Positions 1-7,411 are shown, counted from the first letter of the stretch. The stretch: DNA of 21,822 nt from an uncultured Nitrospina sp. (GCA_913044145.1 CAJWOD010000004.1:1-21822); one strand, 5' to 3'. Translations and numbers: made by a program. The notes: generated by a model not told the origin, from the letters alone.

Positions 1-453
1 CGGAAATATTTGAGCTATGGCGGATTCCTTTTTATTGATGACAACTCCGCCAAATCTGATTCTGGATTTGATCATTCTGTTCGAAGAATGGTTAAAAGGC
101 TTTTTCCGCAAACACCTTTGAGGAATATTCCCCGGGACCACTCTGTTTTCCGCTCTTTTTATTTGCTCAATACAGTTTCGGGTAGGGCTATTATCAAATC
201 TTATATGGAAGGTATTTCCGTTAAAGGGCGCACTGTCCTTATATACTCTGCCAACGATCAGGCAGGGGCCTGGGCGCGCAACAAGTTGGGTGATTGGAAT
301 TACGATGTCATAGCCGGGGGATATCGTCAACGACAACTGTCGATACGACTTGGTATCAATATCATATTATATGCTTTAACGCTCGATTATAAAAAAGACA
401 TGGTGCATTTGCCTATTATCTTGGAACGGCTACGCAGGTATCAATCTCCATGA
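1..453 (+). CDS. DUF4159-domain protein, C-terminal part (5' end outside window)
   Basis: The reading frame is open to the left edge (it begins R-K-Y-L-S-Y-G-G-F-L-F-I-D-D), so the true start lies outside the window. About 150 residues are visible. The GGFLFIDD motif near the start, the VLIYSANDQAGAWAR segment and the late RLGINIILYALTLDY segment are what I recognise as the end of a DUF4159 domain. Such proteins are usually found with MoxR ATPase, DUF58 and vWA membrane proteins; their biochemical function is not established. No membrane helix is visible in this part. The stop overlaps the next start (ATGA, 450-453), so the two genes are probably translationally coupled. The fold is distantly glutamine-amidotransferase-like by family knowledge; I see no obvious catalytic triad here. 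Confidence 0.75.
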   Translation, partial: RKYLSYGGFLFIDDNSAKSDSGFDHSVRRMVKRLFPQTPLRNIPRDHSVFRSFYLLNTVSGRAIIKSYMEGISVKGRTVLIYSANDQAGAWARNKLGDWNYDVIAGGYRQRQLSIRLGINIILYALTLDYKKDMVHLPIILERLRRYQSP

Positions 454-2723
454 ATAAATTGGCAAAAATTCTTGGGTTCGATCCGAAGGAATATGATCAA
501 TGGCAGATCAACTGGGGACTGGAAGACCCGTGGATGGTTATTATTTTTCTAGGGTTGATGGTACCTCTAGCACTTTGGTTTTTCTGGACTAGTTTGAGAA
601 GGATAGGCTCCACGCCTAAGAAAATTTTCCTTTTTTCTCTTCGTATTTTTGCTTTCGTTTTTCTGCTGATGGTTTTGTTGCGACCCGAACTAGTGTTTCA
701 AAAGAGCCATTCCCTAAAAAATCATATCGCTGTTTTGCTTGATAATAGTAAAAGTCTTTCTATTAAAACATTTCCTGAAGAAATCTCTCGTGCTGACCTA
801 ATAAAAAAAACATTGGAATTTAATAAAAAATATTTTGATCAACTAAAAACAGAATTTAATGTTGACACTTATTTTATATCTGATGGAGTGCAAAAAACCA
901 ACTTTGGCTCGAAAAATTATCGACCTTACCGGCCGTATACAGATTTTAGTCCTGCTTTAAAAGAGTTAGGTAGGAATTATGAAAATAAGTCGCTACAGGG
1001 GGTATTATTTTTTTCAGACGGAGCCGACTTGACTGAGGAACGAAAAGACATGTCAGAGGGTATCTTAAACTCTTTGATTAAGATGCAAGTGCCTGTGCAT
1101 ACCTTTCAGGCTGGAAGTAATGACCAATTCAAAGACTTAGCGTTGGAATCTGTTTCTGTATCAGATTTTGGCTTCGTTCAGCAACCAATACGCTTGTCTG
1201 TTATGATTTTCTCTTCTGCATTGGGCAACCGAAATGTTCCTCTTGTTTTGAAGGAAGGGAACCGTATTCTGATTTCAAAGCTTATTGAGATTCGAAAAGA
1301 TAAGAAGTACTACAAGGTGGACTTGCAGTTTACTCCTCGAAAAATTGGTAAACGTATTTATACTTTGAATTTACCGCGCTTTTCCGAGGAGTCAATTCTC
1401 ACAAATAACCAGAAAGAGTTTGAAATTGATGTGGCGCGAGATAGGGTGCGTATCTTACACTTAAATGGGCGCCCATCCTGGGACTCACGTTATCTGCGTG
1501 AAGTTTTAGCAAATAATCCTAGAGTGGATTTGCTTTCTTTTTTTATTTTGAGAAACCTAGGGGATAATGTGGCTGCGCCAACCTCGGAGCTCAGTCTAAT
1601 ACCTTTTCCTTCAAATCTTCTGTTTGACGATTATTTAAGTTCATTTGACCTGATTATTTTTCAGAATTTTAAGTATGAGCCTTTTATTGATAAAAAATAT
1701 CTAACAAATATCCGTAAATACGTTAAAAAGGGAGGAGCATTTTTAATGGTCGGTGGTGAACTTTCTTTTCAAGGAGGAAGCTATTCCCGCACGCCAATAG
1801 AGGATATTTTACCTGTAAGTTTTAAAGAAACCGACATCCGCTTTGTGGGTCAAGAATTTCATCCTAAAATCAATGAGGTTTTTTCCAGCCACCCGGTATT
1901 GCGTCTAGAAAAAGATTTGGAGTTGACCCGCGAAGTTTGGGATACCCTCCCGTCCTTGCATGGAGCAAACCTAGGATTAGTCGCTGATAAGGATGCATAT
2001 GTTCTGGCAGAATTAGAAAATGCGTCCTATTCTTCTGTTCCCGCTCTTGTGTTCGGTGAGTTTGGTGAGGGAAGAACGGGTTTGTTGGCGACTGACTCTG
2101 TTTGGAGTTGGAATTTTCGCAAAGAGGGCGGCAGTAGATATTTTCATCGATTCTGGAATAATATAATTGACTGGTTGATTTCTGAGCCGCAAACCCGTCG
2201 TTTGCAGTTAAAGTCAGATAAAGATCGCTATCAGGAAGAACAGAAGGTCTTGATTAAATTTAAATTGCTAGAAAAAAATTATCAGCCGGCTTCAAATGTT
2301 ACAGGTAGGCTAACAATTTCTTCCCGATTGGGTGAGATCATTTCAAAAGATTTGAAGACAGATGAGCAAGGAGAGCAGGTTTTTTCTTTTTTACCCAAGC
2401 AGGCAGGATTTTATAGAGCAAGTATAGTAATAGAAGAGCTCAAAGAAGAGATCATGTTTAGTGTATTAAAGGACAATGTGGAATTCGAGAAACCTTTGGT
2501 GAACGATTTTCTTTTGAAAAAAATTGCGGGAGTATCTGGTGGACAGTATTTTATCTTAGATGGTGCAAACGATTTAAGCGTACTTCAATTTGACAACTCA
2601 GAAGTAAAAATTAAAAGTCATAGCCGATCGTTTGCGCTTTGGGATAGTTGGTGGGCCTATAGCCTTGTGATCGGATTATTATTTATGGATTGGTGGTTCA
2701 GGCGAAAAGCGGGGTTGAGTTAA
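450..2723 (+). CDS. Membrane-anchored vWA / glutamine-amidotransferase-like protein
   Basis: A 757-residue protein with two N-terminal membrane helices (about 29-48 and 58-80) and a third near the C-terminus (about 733-748), which puts the large middle part on one face of the membrane, probably the periplasmic one. Residues 93-102 carry a MIDAS-type DxSxS motif (DNSKS, 98-102), and SDG at 189-191 fits a second vWA metal-site loop. Residues about 398-455 (FDLIIFQNF, then KKGGAFLMVGG and GGSY) resemble the glutamine-amidotransferase-like fold seen in large vWA-associated membrane proteins, without a visible catalytic cysteine. The architecture matches proteins usually encoded after MoxR, DUF58, BatA-like and DUF4159 genes, and it overlaps the DUF4159 gene by 4 nt here. 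The role is unknown; a chaperone or cell-envelope function is inferred from MoxR-type clusters. The protein is intact. Confidence 0.7.
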   Translation: MNKLAKILGFDPKEYDQWQINWGLEDPWMVIIFLGLMVPLALWFFWTSLRRIGSTPKKIFLFSLRIFAFVFLLMVLLRPELVFQKSHSLKNHIAVLLDNSKSLSIKTFPEEISRADLIKKTLEFNKKYFDQLKTEFNVDTYFISDGVQKTNFGSKNYRPYRPYTDFSPALKELGRNYENKSLQGVLFFSDGADLTEERKDMSEGILNSLIKMQVPVHTFQAGSNDQFKDLALESVSVSDFGFVQQPIRLSVMIFSSALGNRNVPLVLKEGNRILISKLIEIRKDKKYYKVDLQFTPRKIGKRIYTLNLPRFSEESILTNNQKEFEIDVARDRVRILHLNGRPSWDSRYLREVLANNPRVDLLSFFILRNLGDNVAAPTSELSLIPFPSNLLFDDYLSSFDLIIFQNFKYEPFIDKKYLTNIRKYVKKGGAFLMVGGELSFQGGSYSRTPIEDILPVSFKETDIRFVGQEFHPKINEVFSSHPVLRLEKDLELTREVWDTLPSLHGANLGLVADKDAYVLAELENASYSSVPALVFGEFGEGRTGLLATDSVWSWNFRKEGGSRYFHRFWNNIIDWLISEPQTRRLQLKSDKDRYQEEQKVLIKFKLLEKNYQPASNVTGRLTISSRLGEIISKDLKTDEQGEQVFSFLPKQAGFYRASIVIEELKEEIMFSVLKDNVEFEKPLVNDFLLKKIAGVSGGQYFILDGANDLSVLQFDNSEVKIKSHSRSFALWDSWWAYSLVIGLLFMDWWFRRKAGLS

Positions 2724-2766
2724 TCGAAAATATTCCGATCATTTTCTAGAATTATATTCGCATTAT

Positions 2767-2789
2767 ATAAACAAAACGTCATTGTTTAT
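2767..2789. repeat. 8-bp inverted repeat, AT-rich hairpin
   Basis: ATAAACAA (2767-2774) and TTGTTTAT (2782-2789) are perfect reverse complements separated by 7 nt. The hairpin lies 44 nt after the stop of the vWA-like gene. It is AT-rich and lacks a proper U tract, so at best it is a weak terminator or an RNA-stabilising end. Confidence 0.4.
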
Positions 2790-2810
2790 TAGGGTTTTAT
2801 CTAGTAAAAT
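2782..2810 (+). promoter_or_regulatory. Possible sigma70 promoter of the PLD-like protein gene
   Basis: TTGTTT (2782-2787) and TAAAAT (2805-2810) are 17 nt apart. The -10 box matches the consensus at 5 of 6 positions, but the -35 box keeps only TTG. Start of transcription would be near 2817, giving a leader of about 66 nt before ATG 2883. The call is weak in AT-rich DNA. Confidence 0.3.
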
Positions 2811-2814
2811 CCCT
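2791..2814. repeat. Second hairpin, directly after the first
   Basis: AGGG-TTTTA (2791-2799) can pair with TAAAA-T-CCCT (2805-2814) around a 5-nt loop, with one bulged T. It sits 1 nt after the preceding hairpin. No U run follows, so I do not call it an intrinsic terminator. It overlaps the possible -10 box of the 2883 gene, so it could instead be an operator. Confidence 0.35.
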
Positions 2815-2882
2815 CTGTAGGTTGGAAATTCACTTCTCCTCTAATAATGGCATCCCTTGCCAGAAGAAAATTACATTAAGAA

Positions 2883-4217
2883 ATGAAAAAAACAGTTAAA
2901 AAAGATGGATTGAATTTACGGGGATGGGTTCGTGACCGGATTCTTTTCCTTGCTATGGGGATATTTGTGGTCGGTGCTACAGGCTATATTGGTGCCGGAA
3001 AAATACTGGATGGCCAAAGTATGTGGCTGCATCCTGTGCGTGAGTTTGCATTGTTGATATCCCTGATCGGTGTGATTTCACTTGGTTATGAAATCTTTTT
3101 AAGGGAACTGACCTTTAACGAATATAAAGAAGCTTTGCAGGAGATTGTTAATCCAGATGCCGTTCGTTTGGGGATACAAGGTATCTACAAAAATCGTTCG
3201 GAGTTAGCTCAAGCTACTTCTTTTGAAGTATTGTTTGAAAAGGTGAAGGAGGAAATTTTTATAGGTGGTTCCTCTCTTTTGTCTATTTCGACCGCCAGTC
3301 GCGAATTGATTAAAAATAAAGTTTTAAATGGAATCACAGTCCGATTACTGGTTATGGATCCTAATTCTACTGTGGTGGAGTTAATAACCCGTCAAGGTGG
3401 AGGCCGGCACACGTTTCTGAACGAAATAAAAACATCACTTCTTTTATTGCAAAAACTACATCAGGAAATTGCTGATTCCAATGTGCCGAATAAAGGTCAG
3501 TTGATTGTTCACAGTTATGAGACCATTCCATCGCATTCCTTCATCTCTATCGACGCGGAAAGTTCTTCGGGAATAATTATTGCCGACATCGGACCTTATC
3601 TTGGACACAGTACGCCACGACCGAGCATGCAGGTGGTTAATAAAAAGAACGGTATGTTTAGTTATTGGAAAGAGATGAACGGTATTATGTGGAAAAGCAG
3701 TAAGCCCGTGAAGATGGAAGTCGACGATCCTTCAGCTATAAATACTAAGACCCTAGTCCTGGCGAGTGGCAGTAAAACGGAATTTTACGATTATGAAAGT
3801 GACACTTGGCAAAAAGCATCAATCTGCCAAATGGGAGATGCTTGGCGTGGGATCAAAGGCGGTGAGTGGATTTGGGTTCGTGATACTGTGACAAAAGAAG
3901 AAGCTATAACAGGAACCAAGAAAAAACTTCGTCTAAAATTTAATATACCATCCGAAAGTGCGGGTTCCATTCGTAGCGCAGAAATGTTCTTGCGGTCTGC
4001 GGATGCTTGTCATATCTCCGTGAACGATGTGCGCCTGGTTCAGGAATATGGTGGTGCCGAATATCCAGACCCCTTCCTTATTGATATAGACCAATACGTC
4101 CAGGTCGGAGACAACACCATAACGTTTGAGTTAGTTAGTTATGCCAAGCCGGATGCTAAGGCCCCAGAAGACAACCTCGTCGGTCTCATTTACCGTTTAC
4201 ACGTCGAGTATTCCTAG
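2883..4217 (+). CDS. Two-helix membrane protein with degenerate PLD-like domain and C-terminal beta-rich domain
   Basis: A 444-residue protein that I do not recognise as a named family. Two hydrophobic helices (about 20-38 and 55-73) form an N-terminal hairpin anchor. Residues about 113-275 look like one phospholipase-D-superfamily domain: EEIFIGGSSL (123-132) and ITVRLLVMDPNS (151-162) match the strands of PLD-like signalling domains such as DUF5919. The HxKxxxxD catalytic motif is not intact; the nearest candidate is H218-S-F-I-S-I-D224, lacking the lysine. Residues about 320-444 are rich in predicted strands and read like a jelly-roll or carbohydrate-binding-like fold (RLKFNIP, CHISVNDVRL, GDNTITFELVSY). 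The gene stands alone, 159 nt after the vWA-like gene and 409 nt before nuoA. The ATG start is poorly supported by a Shine-Dalgarno sequence (only TAAGAA). An inverted repeat TGGCA/TGCCA (2848-2862) lies just upstream. Sensing or effector roles are possible, but no function is shown. Confidence 0.6.
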   Translation: MKKTVKKDGLNLRGWVRDRILFLAMGIFVVGATGYIGAGKILDGQSMWLHPVREFALLISLIGVISLGYEIFLRELTFNEYKEALQEIVNPDAVRLGIQGIYKNRSELAQATSFEVLFEKVKEEIFIGGSSLLSISTASRELIKNKVLNGITVRLLVMDPNSTVVELITRQGGGRHTFLNEIKTSLLLLQKLHQEIADSNVPNKGQLIVHSYETIPSHSFISIDAESSSGIIIADIGPYLGHSTPRPSMQVVNKKNGMFSYWKEMNGIMWKSSKPVKMEVDDPSAINTKTLVLASGSKTEFYDYESDTWQKASICQMGDAWRGIKGGEWIWVRDTVTKEEAITGTKKKLRLKFNIPSESAGSIRSAEMFLRSADACHISVNDVRLVQEYGGAEYPDPFLIDIDQYVQVGDNTITFELVSYAKPDAKAPEDNLVGLIYRLHVEYS

Positions 4218-4382
4218 CCCCTCTTTTTTTGCGCTTAAAAATATTTCTATTATTAAATTTTGCACTCCTTGGAGAAGGCTCGGAGTTATTCATACATTGT
4301 GATTTCTTAGATATCCTCATGGAACAAATAAGGCTTGTAAGAAGATTTGAAAGCAATCATCTAATATGCTGATTATAAAGGG

Positions 4383-4429
4383 TTAAGTTGTATTTAGTGA
4401 CGTGATTTTTCTGCGGTATATCAACTTAA
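4383..4429. repeat. Perfect 8-bp inverted repeat upstream of the nuo promoter
   Basis: TTAAGTTG (4383-4390) and CAACTTAA (4422-4429) are exact reverse complements separated by 31 nt. With one bulged base the pairing extends three more bases inward (TAT/ATA). The right arm ends 8 nt before the -35 box of the consensus promoter, a position suited to a regulator-binding site. It could also be a long-loop RNA hairpin at the end of the upstream transcript. Confidence 0.45.
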
Positions 4430-4437
4430 ATCAAATA

Positions 4438-4465
4438 TTGACAGGGTAAGGTGGACTGCTATAAT
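4438..4465 (+). promoter_or_regulatory. Consensus sigma70 promoter for the nuo operon
   Basis: TTGACA (4438-4443) and TATAAT (4460-4465) are both perfect matches to the sigma70 consensus and are separated by 16 nt. AT-rich sequence lies just upstream. The bases after the -10 box are GC-rich (CCCGAC), a discriminator type that in other bacteria goes with stringent (ppGpp) control; that link is inference. Transcription should start near 4471-4473. nuoA is the first gene downstream, about 155 nt away. Confidence 0.75.
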
Positions 4466-4470
4466 CCCGA

Positions 4471-4626
4471 CTCCTGAGGCTTTCTCGTTTGGTCCCTCAG
4501 ACTTCAGCTAACATATTATAGTTGCAAGGCTAAAGGGATTTCTCACATTAGGGCCCTAGATAGGTATTGATGCCAATATAAATATAGTAACTTTTCTTTT
4601 TTTCTGTCGAACTTGGCAAAGTTTTT
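4471..4626 (+). promoter_or_regulatory. Structured 5' leader of the nuo transcript (or small RNA)
   Basis: From the inferred transcription start to ATG 4627 there are about 155 nt with several hairpins: CTGAGG/CCTCAG (4474-4500, 15-nt loop), CAGCTA/TAGTTG with one G-U pair (4505-4524), a perfect 10-bp palindrome TAGGGCCCTA (4549-4558), and TATTG/CAATA with a 4-nt loop (4565-4578). A pyrimidine run with seven Ts lies near 4593-4604, but the last hairpin is not directly next to it, so a terminator is not convincing. It may be a regulatory leader or the source of a small RNA. I match it to no known riboswitch class. Confidence 0.35.
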
Positions 4627-4980
4627 ATGGCTGAATATTTTTATATTTCATTATTTGCAGTTGTTGCCCTGGTGGTGATAGGTGCCTTATTGGCATTATC
4701 TACCTTATTGGGTCCACGCAATGCAACTCCCCAAAAATTGTTACCTTATGAGTGCGGCATTATCCCGACAGAAGAAGCCAAGGGTAGGTATCCAGTACGC
4801 TTTGCAACTATTGCCATGCTTTTCATCATTTTTGATGTGGAGGTGGTTTTCATGTACCCATGGGCGGTGGCATTAGGTGAACTGAAGCTTTTCGGTTTGA
4901 TCGAAATGCTTATTTTTATAATCATTCTGGGAATCGCATACGTCTATATTTGGGGACGAGGAGGATTAGAATGGGATTGA
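4627..4980 (+). CDS. nuoA: NADH-quinone oxidoreductase subunit A
   Basis: A 117-residue membrane subunit of complex I, at the family's usual length. Three membrane helices are visible (about 5-28, 60-80, 86-109). The diagnostic motifs are YECG (41-44) in the loop next to the quinone site, the segment FDVEVVFMYPWA (69-80) with conserved acidic residues D70 and E72, and GGLEW near the end. NuoA helps form the junction between the peripheral arm and the proton-translocating membrane arm. The start has no strong Shine-Dalgarno sequence. It is the first gene of the operon, and its end overlaps nuoB by 10 nt. Confidence 0.96.
   Translation: MAEYFYISLFAVVALVVIGALLALSTLLGPRNATPQKLLPYECGIIPTEEAKGRYPVRFATIAMLFIIFDVEVVFMYPWAVALGELKLFGLIEMLIFIIILGIAYVYIWGRGGLEWD
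4958..4965 (+). promoter_or_regulatory. Strong ribosome binding site for nuoB inside nuoA
   Basis: GAGGAGGA lies 5 nt before ATG 4971. It decides the nuoB start: the frame is open further upstream (ATG 4950), but only 4971 has this spacing, and the upstream extension (GTRRIR) has no place in the family. Confidence 0.8.
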
Positions 4981-5555
4981 TTGATCAAGCGGTCGATGCA
5001 TTTGAAAACGAAGTAAACAATTTAAAGTTGAATGTTCAGGATGCTGTGGAGGCGATGGATTATGAATACTCCGGTTCCCTCTACGATACTGTTTTAACTA
5101 CCAAACTGGGGAAAGTAGTTGGTTGGGCGCAAAAAAATGCTTTATGGCCTGCCACCTTTGGTCTTGCGTGTTGCGCCATTGAAATGATGGCCATGGCAAA
5201 TTCCCGTTGGGATGCTGCACGTTTTGGAGCTGAAGTCTTCCGTGCTTCGCCGCGTCAGGCAGATTTGATGATTGTGTCGGGCCGTGTTTCACAAAAGATG
5301 GCACCCATCCTGAAACAGATTTATGACCAGATGCCAGAACCTAAATGGGTGATCTCGATGGGCGCCTGTGCTTCCTGTGGCGGCGTTTTCAATAATTATT
5401 CGATTGTACAGGGTGTTGATCGTGTAGTACCGGTGGATGTATATGTTCCTGGATGTCCTCCTGGCCCCGAGGCCTTGTTGTATGGCGTTATTAAACTCCA
5501 GGAGAAAATAATGATGGAAGCGGGTACTGATAAAGCTAGGAAGAGGGTGGCATGA
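4971..5555 (+). CDS. nuoB: NADH-quinone oxidoreductase subunit B
   Basis: A 194-residue subunit carrying iron-sulfur cluster N2, the last electron carrier before the quinone. The ligands are all present: adjacent C67 and C68 (FGLACCAIEMM), C133 (MGACASCGG) and C162 (VPGCPPGPE), spaced as in E. coli NuoB. The conserved RASPRQADLMIVSGRV segment (91-105) is intact. The first 35 or so residues are a variable extension. I start it at ATG 4971 because of the strong GAGGAGGA site; this overlaps nuoA by 10 nt, and the stop overlaps the nuoC start (ATGA, 5552-5555), so A, B and C look translationally coupled. Confidence 0.97.
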   Translation: MGLIDQAVDAFENEVNNLKLNVQDAVEAMDYEYSGSLYDTVLTTKLGKVVGWAQKNALWPATFGLACCAIEMMAMANSRWDAARFGAEVFRASPRQADLMIVSGRVSQKMAPILKQIYDQMPEPKWVISMGACASCGGVFNNYSIVQGVDRVVPVDVYVPGCPPGPEALLYGVIKLQEKIMMEAGTDKARKRVA

Positions 5556-6082
5556 CGAGTGAGGAAATCGTTAAGAAGATAAAAGAGAACCTTGCCGATA
5601 TCGTACAGAATACCGATTTGCCACAGGGTGACGCAGTCATTTTTGTTGCGCCAGATTCTCTGCAATCTGTTGCAGAATTTCTTAAGAATGATGCGGATTT
5701 AAAATTTGATTACCTTTCCGATGTGCGTGGCGTTGACTATTTACTTGAAGAGCGAGAGCCTCGTTTTGAGGCAGTTTATCAACTGTATTCCATTGACAAC
5801 CAACATTCCATTAGGCTTCGTGTGGGGATAGAGGAGGATAATCCCTCTGTTCCGACAGTGTCGAACCTTTGGAAAGGTGCGCTTTATCCCGAGCAGGAAT
5901 TATTCGACATGTTCGGAATCAATGTTGAAGGTCATCCAACAATGGAGCGTTTGATTATGCCTAAGGATTGGGAGGGTTTCCCGCTAAGAAAAGATTATCC
6001 GTTAACAACAGAAACCGTTGCTTTTTCTCATAATAGGGATTTTAAAAGCGAATTGGTTAAATCGAAACCACCGACTCGGTAA
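5552..6082 (+). CDS. nuoC: NADH-quinone oxidoreductase subunit C
   Basis: A 176-residue peripheral subunit (30-kDa family) that contacts NuoD and NuoB; it binds no cofactor. The family signature is clear: LYPEQELFDMFGINVEGHP (111-129), then MERLIMPKDWEGFPLRKDYPL (131-151). It is a separate gene from nuoD, unlike the NuoCD fusion of E. coli. It overlaps nuoB by 4 nt and is followed after 9 nt by nuoD. Length is typical for unfused NuoC. Confidence 0.95.
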   Translation: MTSEEIVKKIKENLADIVQNTDLPQGDAVIFVAPDSLQSVAEFLKNDADLKFDYLSDVRGVDYLLEEREPRFEAVYQLYSIDNQHSIRLRVGIEEDNPSVPTVSNLWKGALYPEQELFDMFGINVEGHPTMERLIMPKDWEGFPLRKDYPLTTETVAFSHNRDFKSELVKSKPPTR

Positions 6083-6091
6083 GAAGATCTC

Positions 6092-7291
6092 GTGAGTGTA
6101 ACTGAACAGGGACTGCTGGAGCGCGATAAAGATACGATGACCCTCAACATGGGTCCGCAACACCCGAGTACCCACGGGGTATTTCGTGTCATCTTGGAAA
6201 TGGATGGCGAAGTTGTCAAGACCGCTGAACCTGAGATAGGGTACCTGCATACCGGAATCGAAAAAACTTCTGAAAACAAACGCTATGTGCACGTGATCCC
6301 GATGACGGATCGCTTGGATTATCTCAATCCTCCTGGAAACAATCTTGCATTTTGTCTTAGTACTGAAAAACTCTTGGGAATTGAAATTCCTGATCGGGCA
6401 AATGCTCTTCGGGTGATCATGTGCGAACTCGCTCGTATTGCCAGTCACCTTGTCTGGTTGGGAACACATGCACTAGATATTGGTGCAATGACAGTGTTTC
6501 TTTATTGTTGGCGAGAGCGCGAGATGATTCTGGATCTAAATGAGGAAATTTCGGGAGTTCGTATGATGACAAGTTACATTCGCGTTGGTGGAGTGGCAAA
6601 AGACGCTACTCGATCATGGTTGGATGGCATTCTTGATTTTATACAATATTTCCCCGCAAAAGTAGATGAATACGAAAGGTTACTTACTAAAAATCCAATA
6701 TGGTTGGACCGTACACAAGGTATCGGTAGTTTTACTCGGGAAGAAGCGATCAATTGGAGTTTAAGTGGCCCGGCATTGCGCGCTTCGGGAGTGAATTGGG
6801 ATATTCGTAAATCGCAGCCTTACAGCGGTTATGAAAATTATAACTTTGAGGTCCCTGTTCAAAACAATGGTGATATTTTTGATCGTTACCGTGTACGAAT
6901 TGAAGAAATGCGACAGAGCCGCTCTATCATTCAGCAGGTTTTAGAAAATCTTCCAGGCGGCCCTTACAAGGATCCCGATAATAAAGTCTCTTTGCCAGCC
7001 CGCGAAACCCTTCATACCAGTATGGAAGCTTTGATTCATCATTTTAAACTGGTTTCAGAAGGAATCAGCGTTCCAAAGGGTGAGACTTATGTTCCGATTG
7101 AAGGAGCAAGAGGCGAAGTCGGCTTCTACATTGTCAGCGATGGAACCAATGTTCCTTCGCGCGTCAAGCTCCGGGCGCCTTCATTTATGGCGATCCCGGG
7201 AATGTGCAAGATGATGGAAGGTTGCTATATCGCAGATGTGGTCGGGATCATTGGTAGCATCGATATTGTAATGGGAGAAGTAGACCGTTAG
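6092..7291 (+). CDS. nuoD: NADH-quinone oxidoreductase subunit D
   Basis: A 399-residue subunit (49-kDa family) that with NuoB builds the quinone-binding cavity; it descends from the large subunit of [NiFe] hydrogenases but has lost the metal-binding cysteines. Conserved blocks are GPQHPSTHGV (21-30), EIGYLHTGIEK (48-58), TDRLDYL (72-78), and the C-terminal end SIDIVMGEVDR, which contains the expected final arginine. The GTG start at 6092 follows AAGAAGA at suitable spacing and places the GPQHP motif at its usual distance from the N-terminus. The nuoC stop is 9 nt upstream. Confidence 0.97.
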   Translation: MSVTEQGLLERDKDTMTLNMGPQHPSTHGVFRVILEMDGEVVKTAEPEIGYLHTGIEKTSENKRYVHVIPMTDRLDYLNPPGNNLAFCLSTEKLLGIEIPDRANALRVIMCELARIASHLVWLGTHALDIGAMTVFLYCWREREMILDLNEEISGVRMMTSYIRVGGVAKDATRSWLDGILDFIQYFPAKVDEYERLLTKNPIWLDRTQGIGSFTREEAINWSLSGPALRASGVNWDIRKSQPYSGYENYNFEVPVQNNGDIFDRYRVRIEEMRQSRSIIQQVLENLPGGPYKDPDNKVSLPARETLHTSMEALIHHFKLVSEGISVPKGETYVPIEGARGEVGFYIVSDGTNVPSRVKLRAPSFMAIPGMCKMMEGCYIADVVGIIGSIDIVMGEVDR

Positions 7292-7411
7292 ATTTAGAGC
7301 GTGAGGGGTGATAGGAAAAAATTTAGCCGATTGTAGTTTTTTTTGGCTTTTTACTTTTGGTTATTTTCCTTCATGTAATAGCGGAGGGGAGCCAACAATA
7401 ATAAATGAATT
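7292..7411. other. 120-nt gap between nuoD and nuoE
   Basis: This is the longest break inside the nuo operon. It contains an AGCC/GGCT pair around a T8 run (7337-7344) and a very strong purine-rich site GGAGGGGA (7383-7390), which lies 21 nt before the nuoE ATG at 7412, too far for normal use. A six-codon reading frame (7405-7425) starts at ATG 7405 and overlaps the nuoE start out of frame. No terminator is convincing. Confidence 0.4.

Larger units (their letters stand above)
4218..4626. other. 409-nt gene-free region upstream of nuoA
   Basis: No convincing coding sequence on either strand and no tRNA-like fold. The region holds an imperfect ACTCC/GGAGT pair (4264-4286), a perfect 8-bp inverted repeat (4383-4429), a consensus sigma70 promoter (4438-4465) and a leader with several small hairpins up to nuoA. 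I see no clear intrinsic terminator for the preceding gene; the T7 run at 4225-4231 lacks a stem before it. Confidence 0.6.

Noticed and set aside
2848..2862. TGGCA/TGCCA inverted repeat before the 2883 gene
   Set aside because: Only 5 bp; mentioned with the gene, but too weak to stand as its own operator.
4225..4231. T7 run after the PLD-like protein gene as an intrinsic terminator
   Set aside because: No GC-rich stem precedes it, so it does not meet the terminator pattern.
4264..4286. ACTCC/GGAGT inverted pair upstream of nuoA
   Set aside because: Only 5 bp with competing internal pairings (CTCC/GGAG, GAG/CTC); expected by chance in a 400-nt region.
4471..4626. Leader considered as 6S RNA, tRNA or a known riboswitch
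   Set aside because: No long closing stem with central bubble as in 6S RNA, no tRNA T-loop, and no aptamer motif that I recognise.
4682..4876. A 64-codon reading frame inside nuoA
   Set aside because: It lies wholly within the conserved nuoA gene in another frame, and its translation resembles no protein family.
6002..6469. Long minus-strand reading frame (155 codons) over nuoC and nuoD
   Set aside because: It is antisense to strongly conserved coding sequence and has no recognisable domain; a by-product of codon usage.
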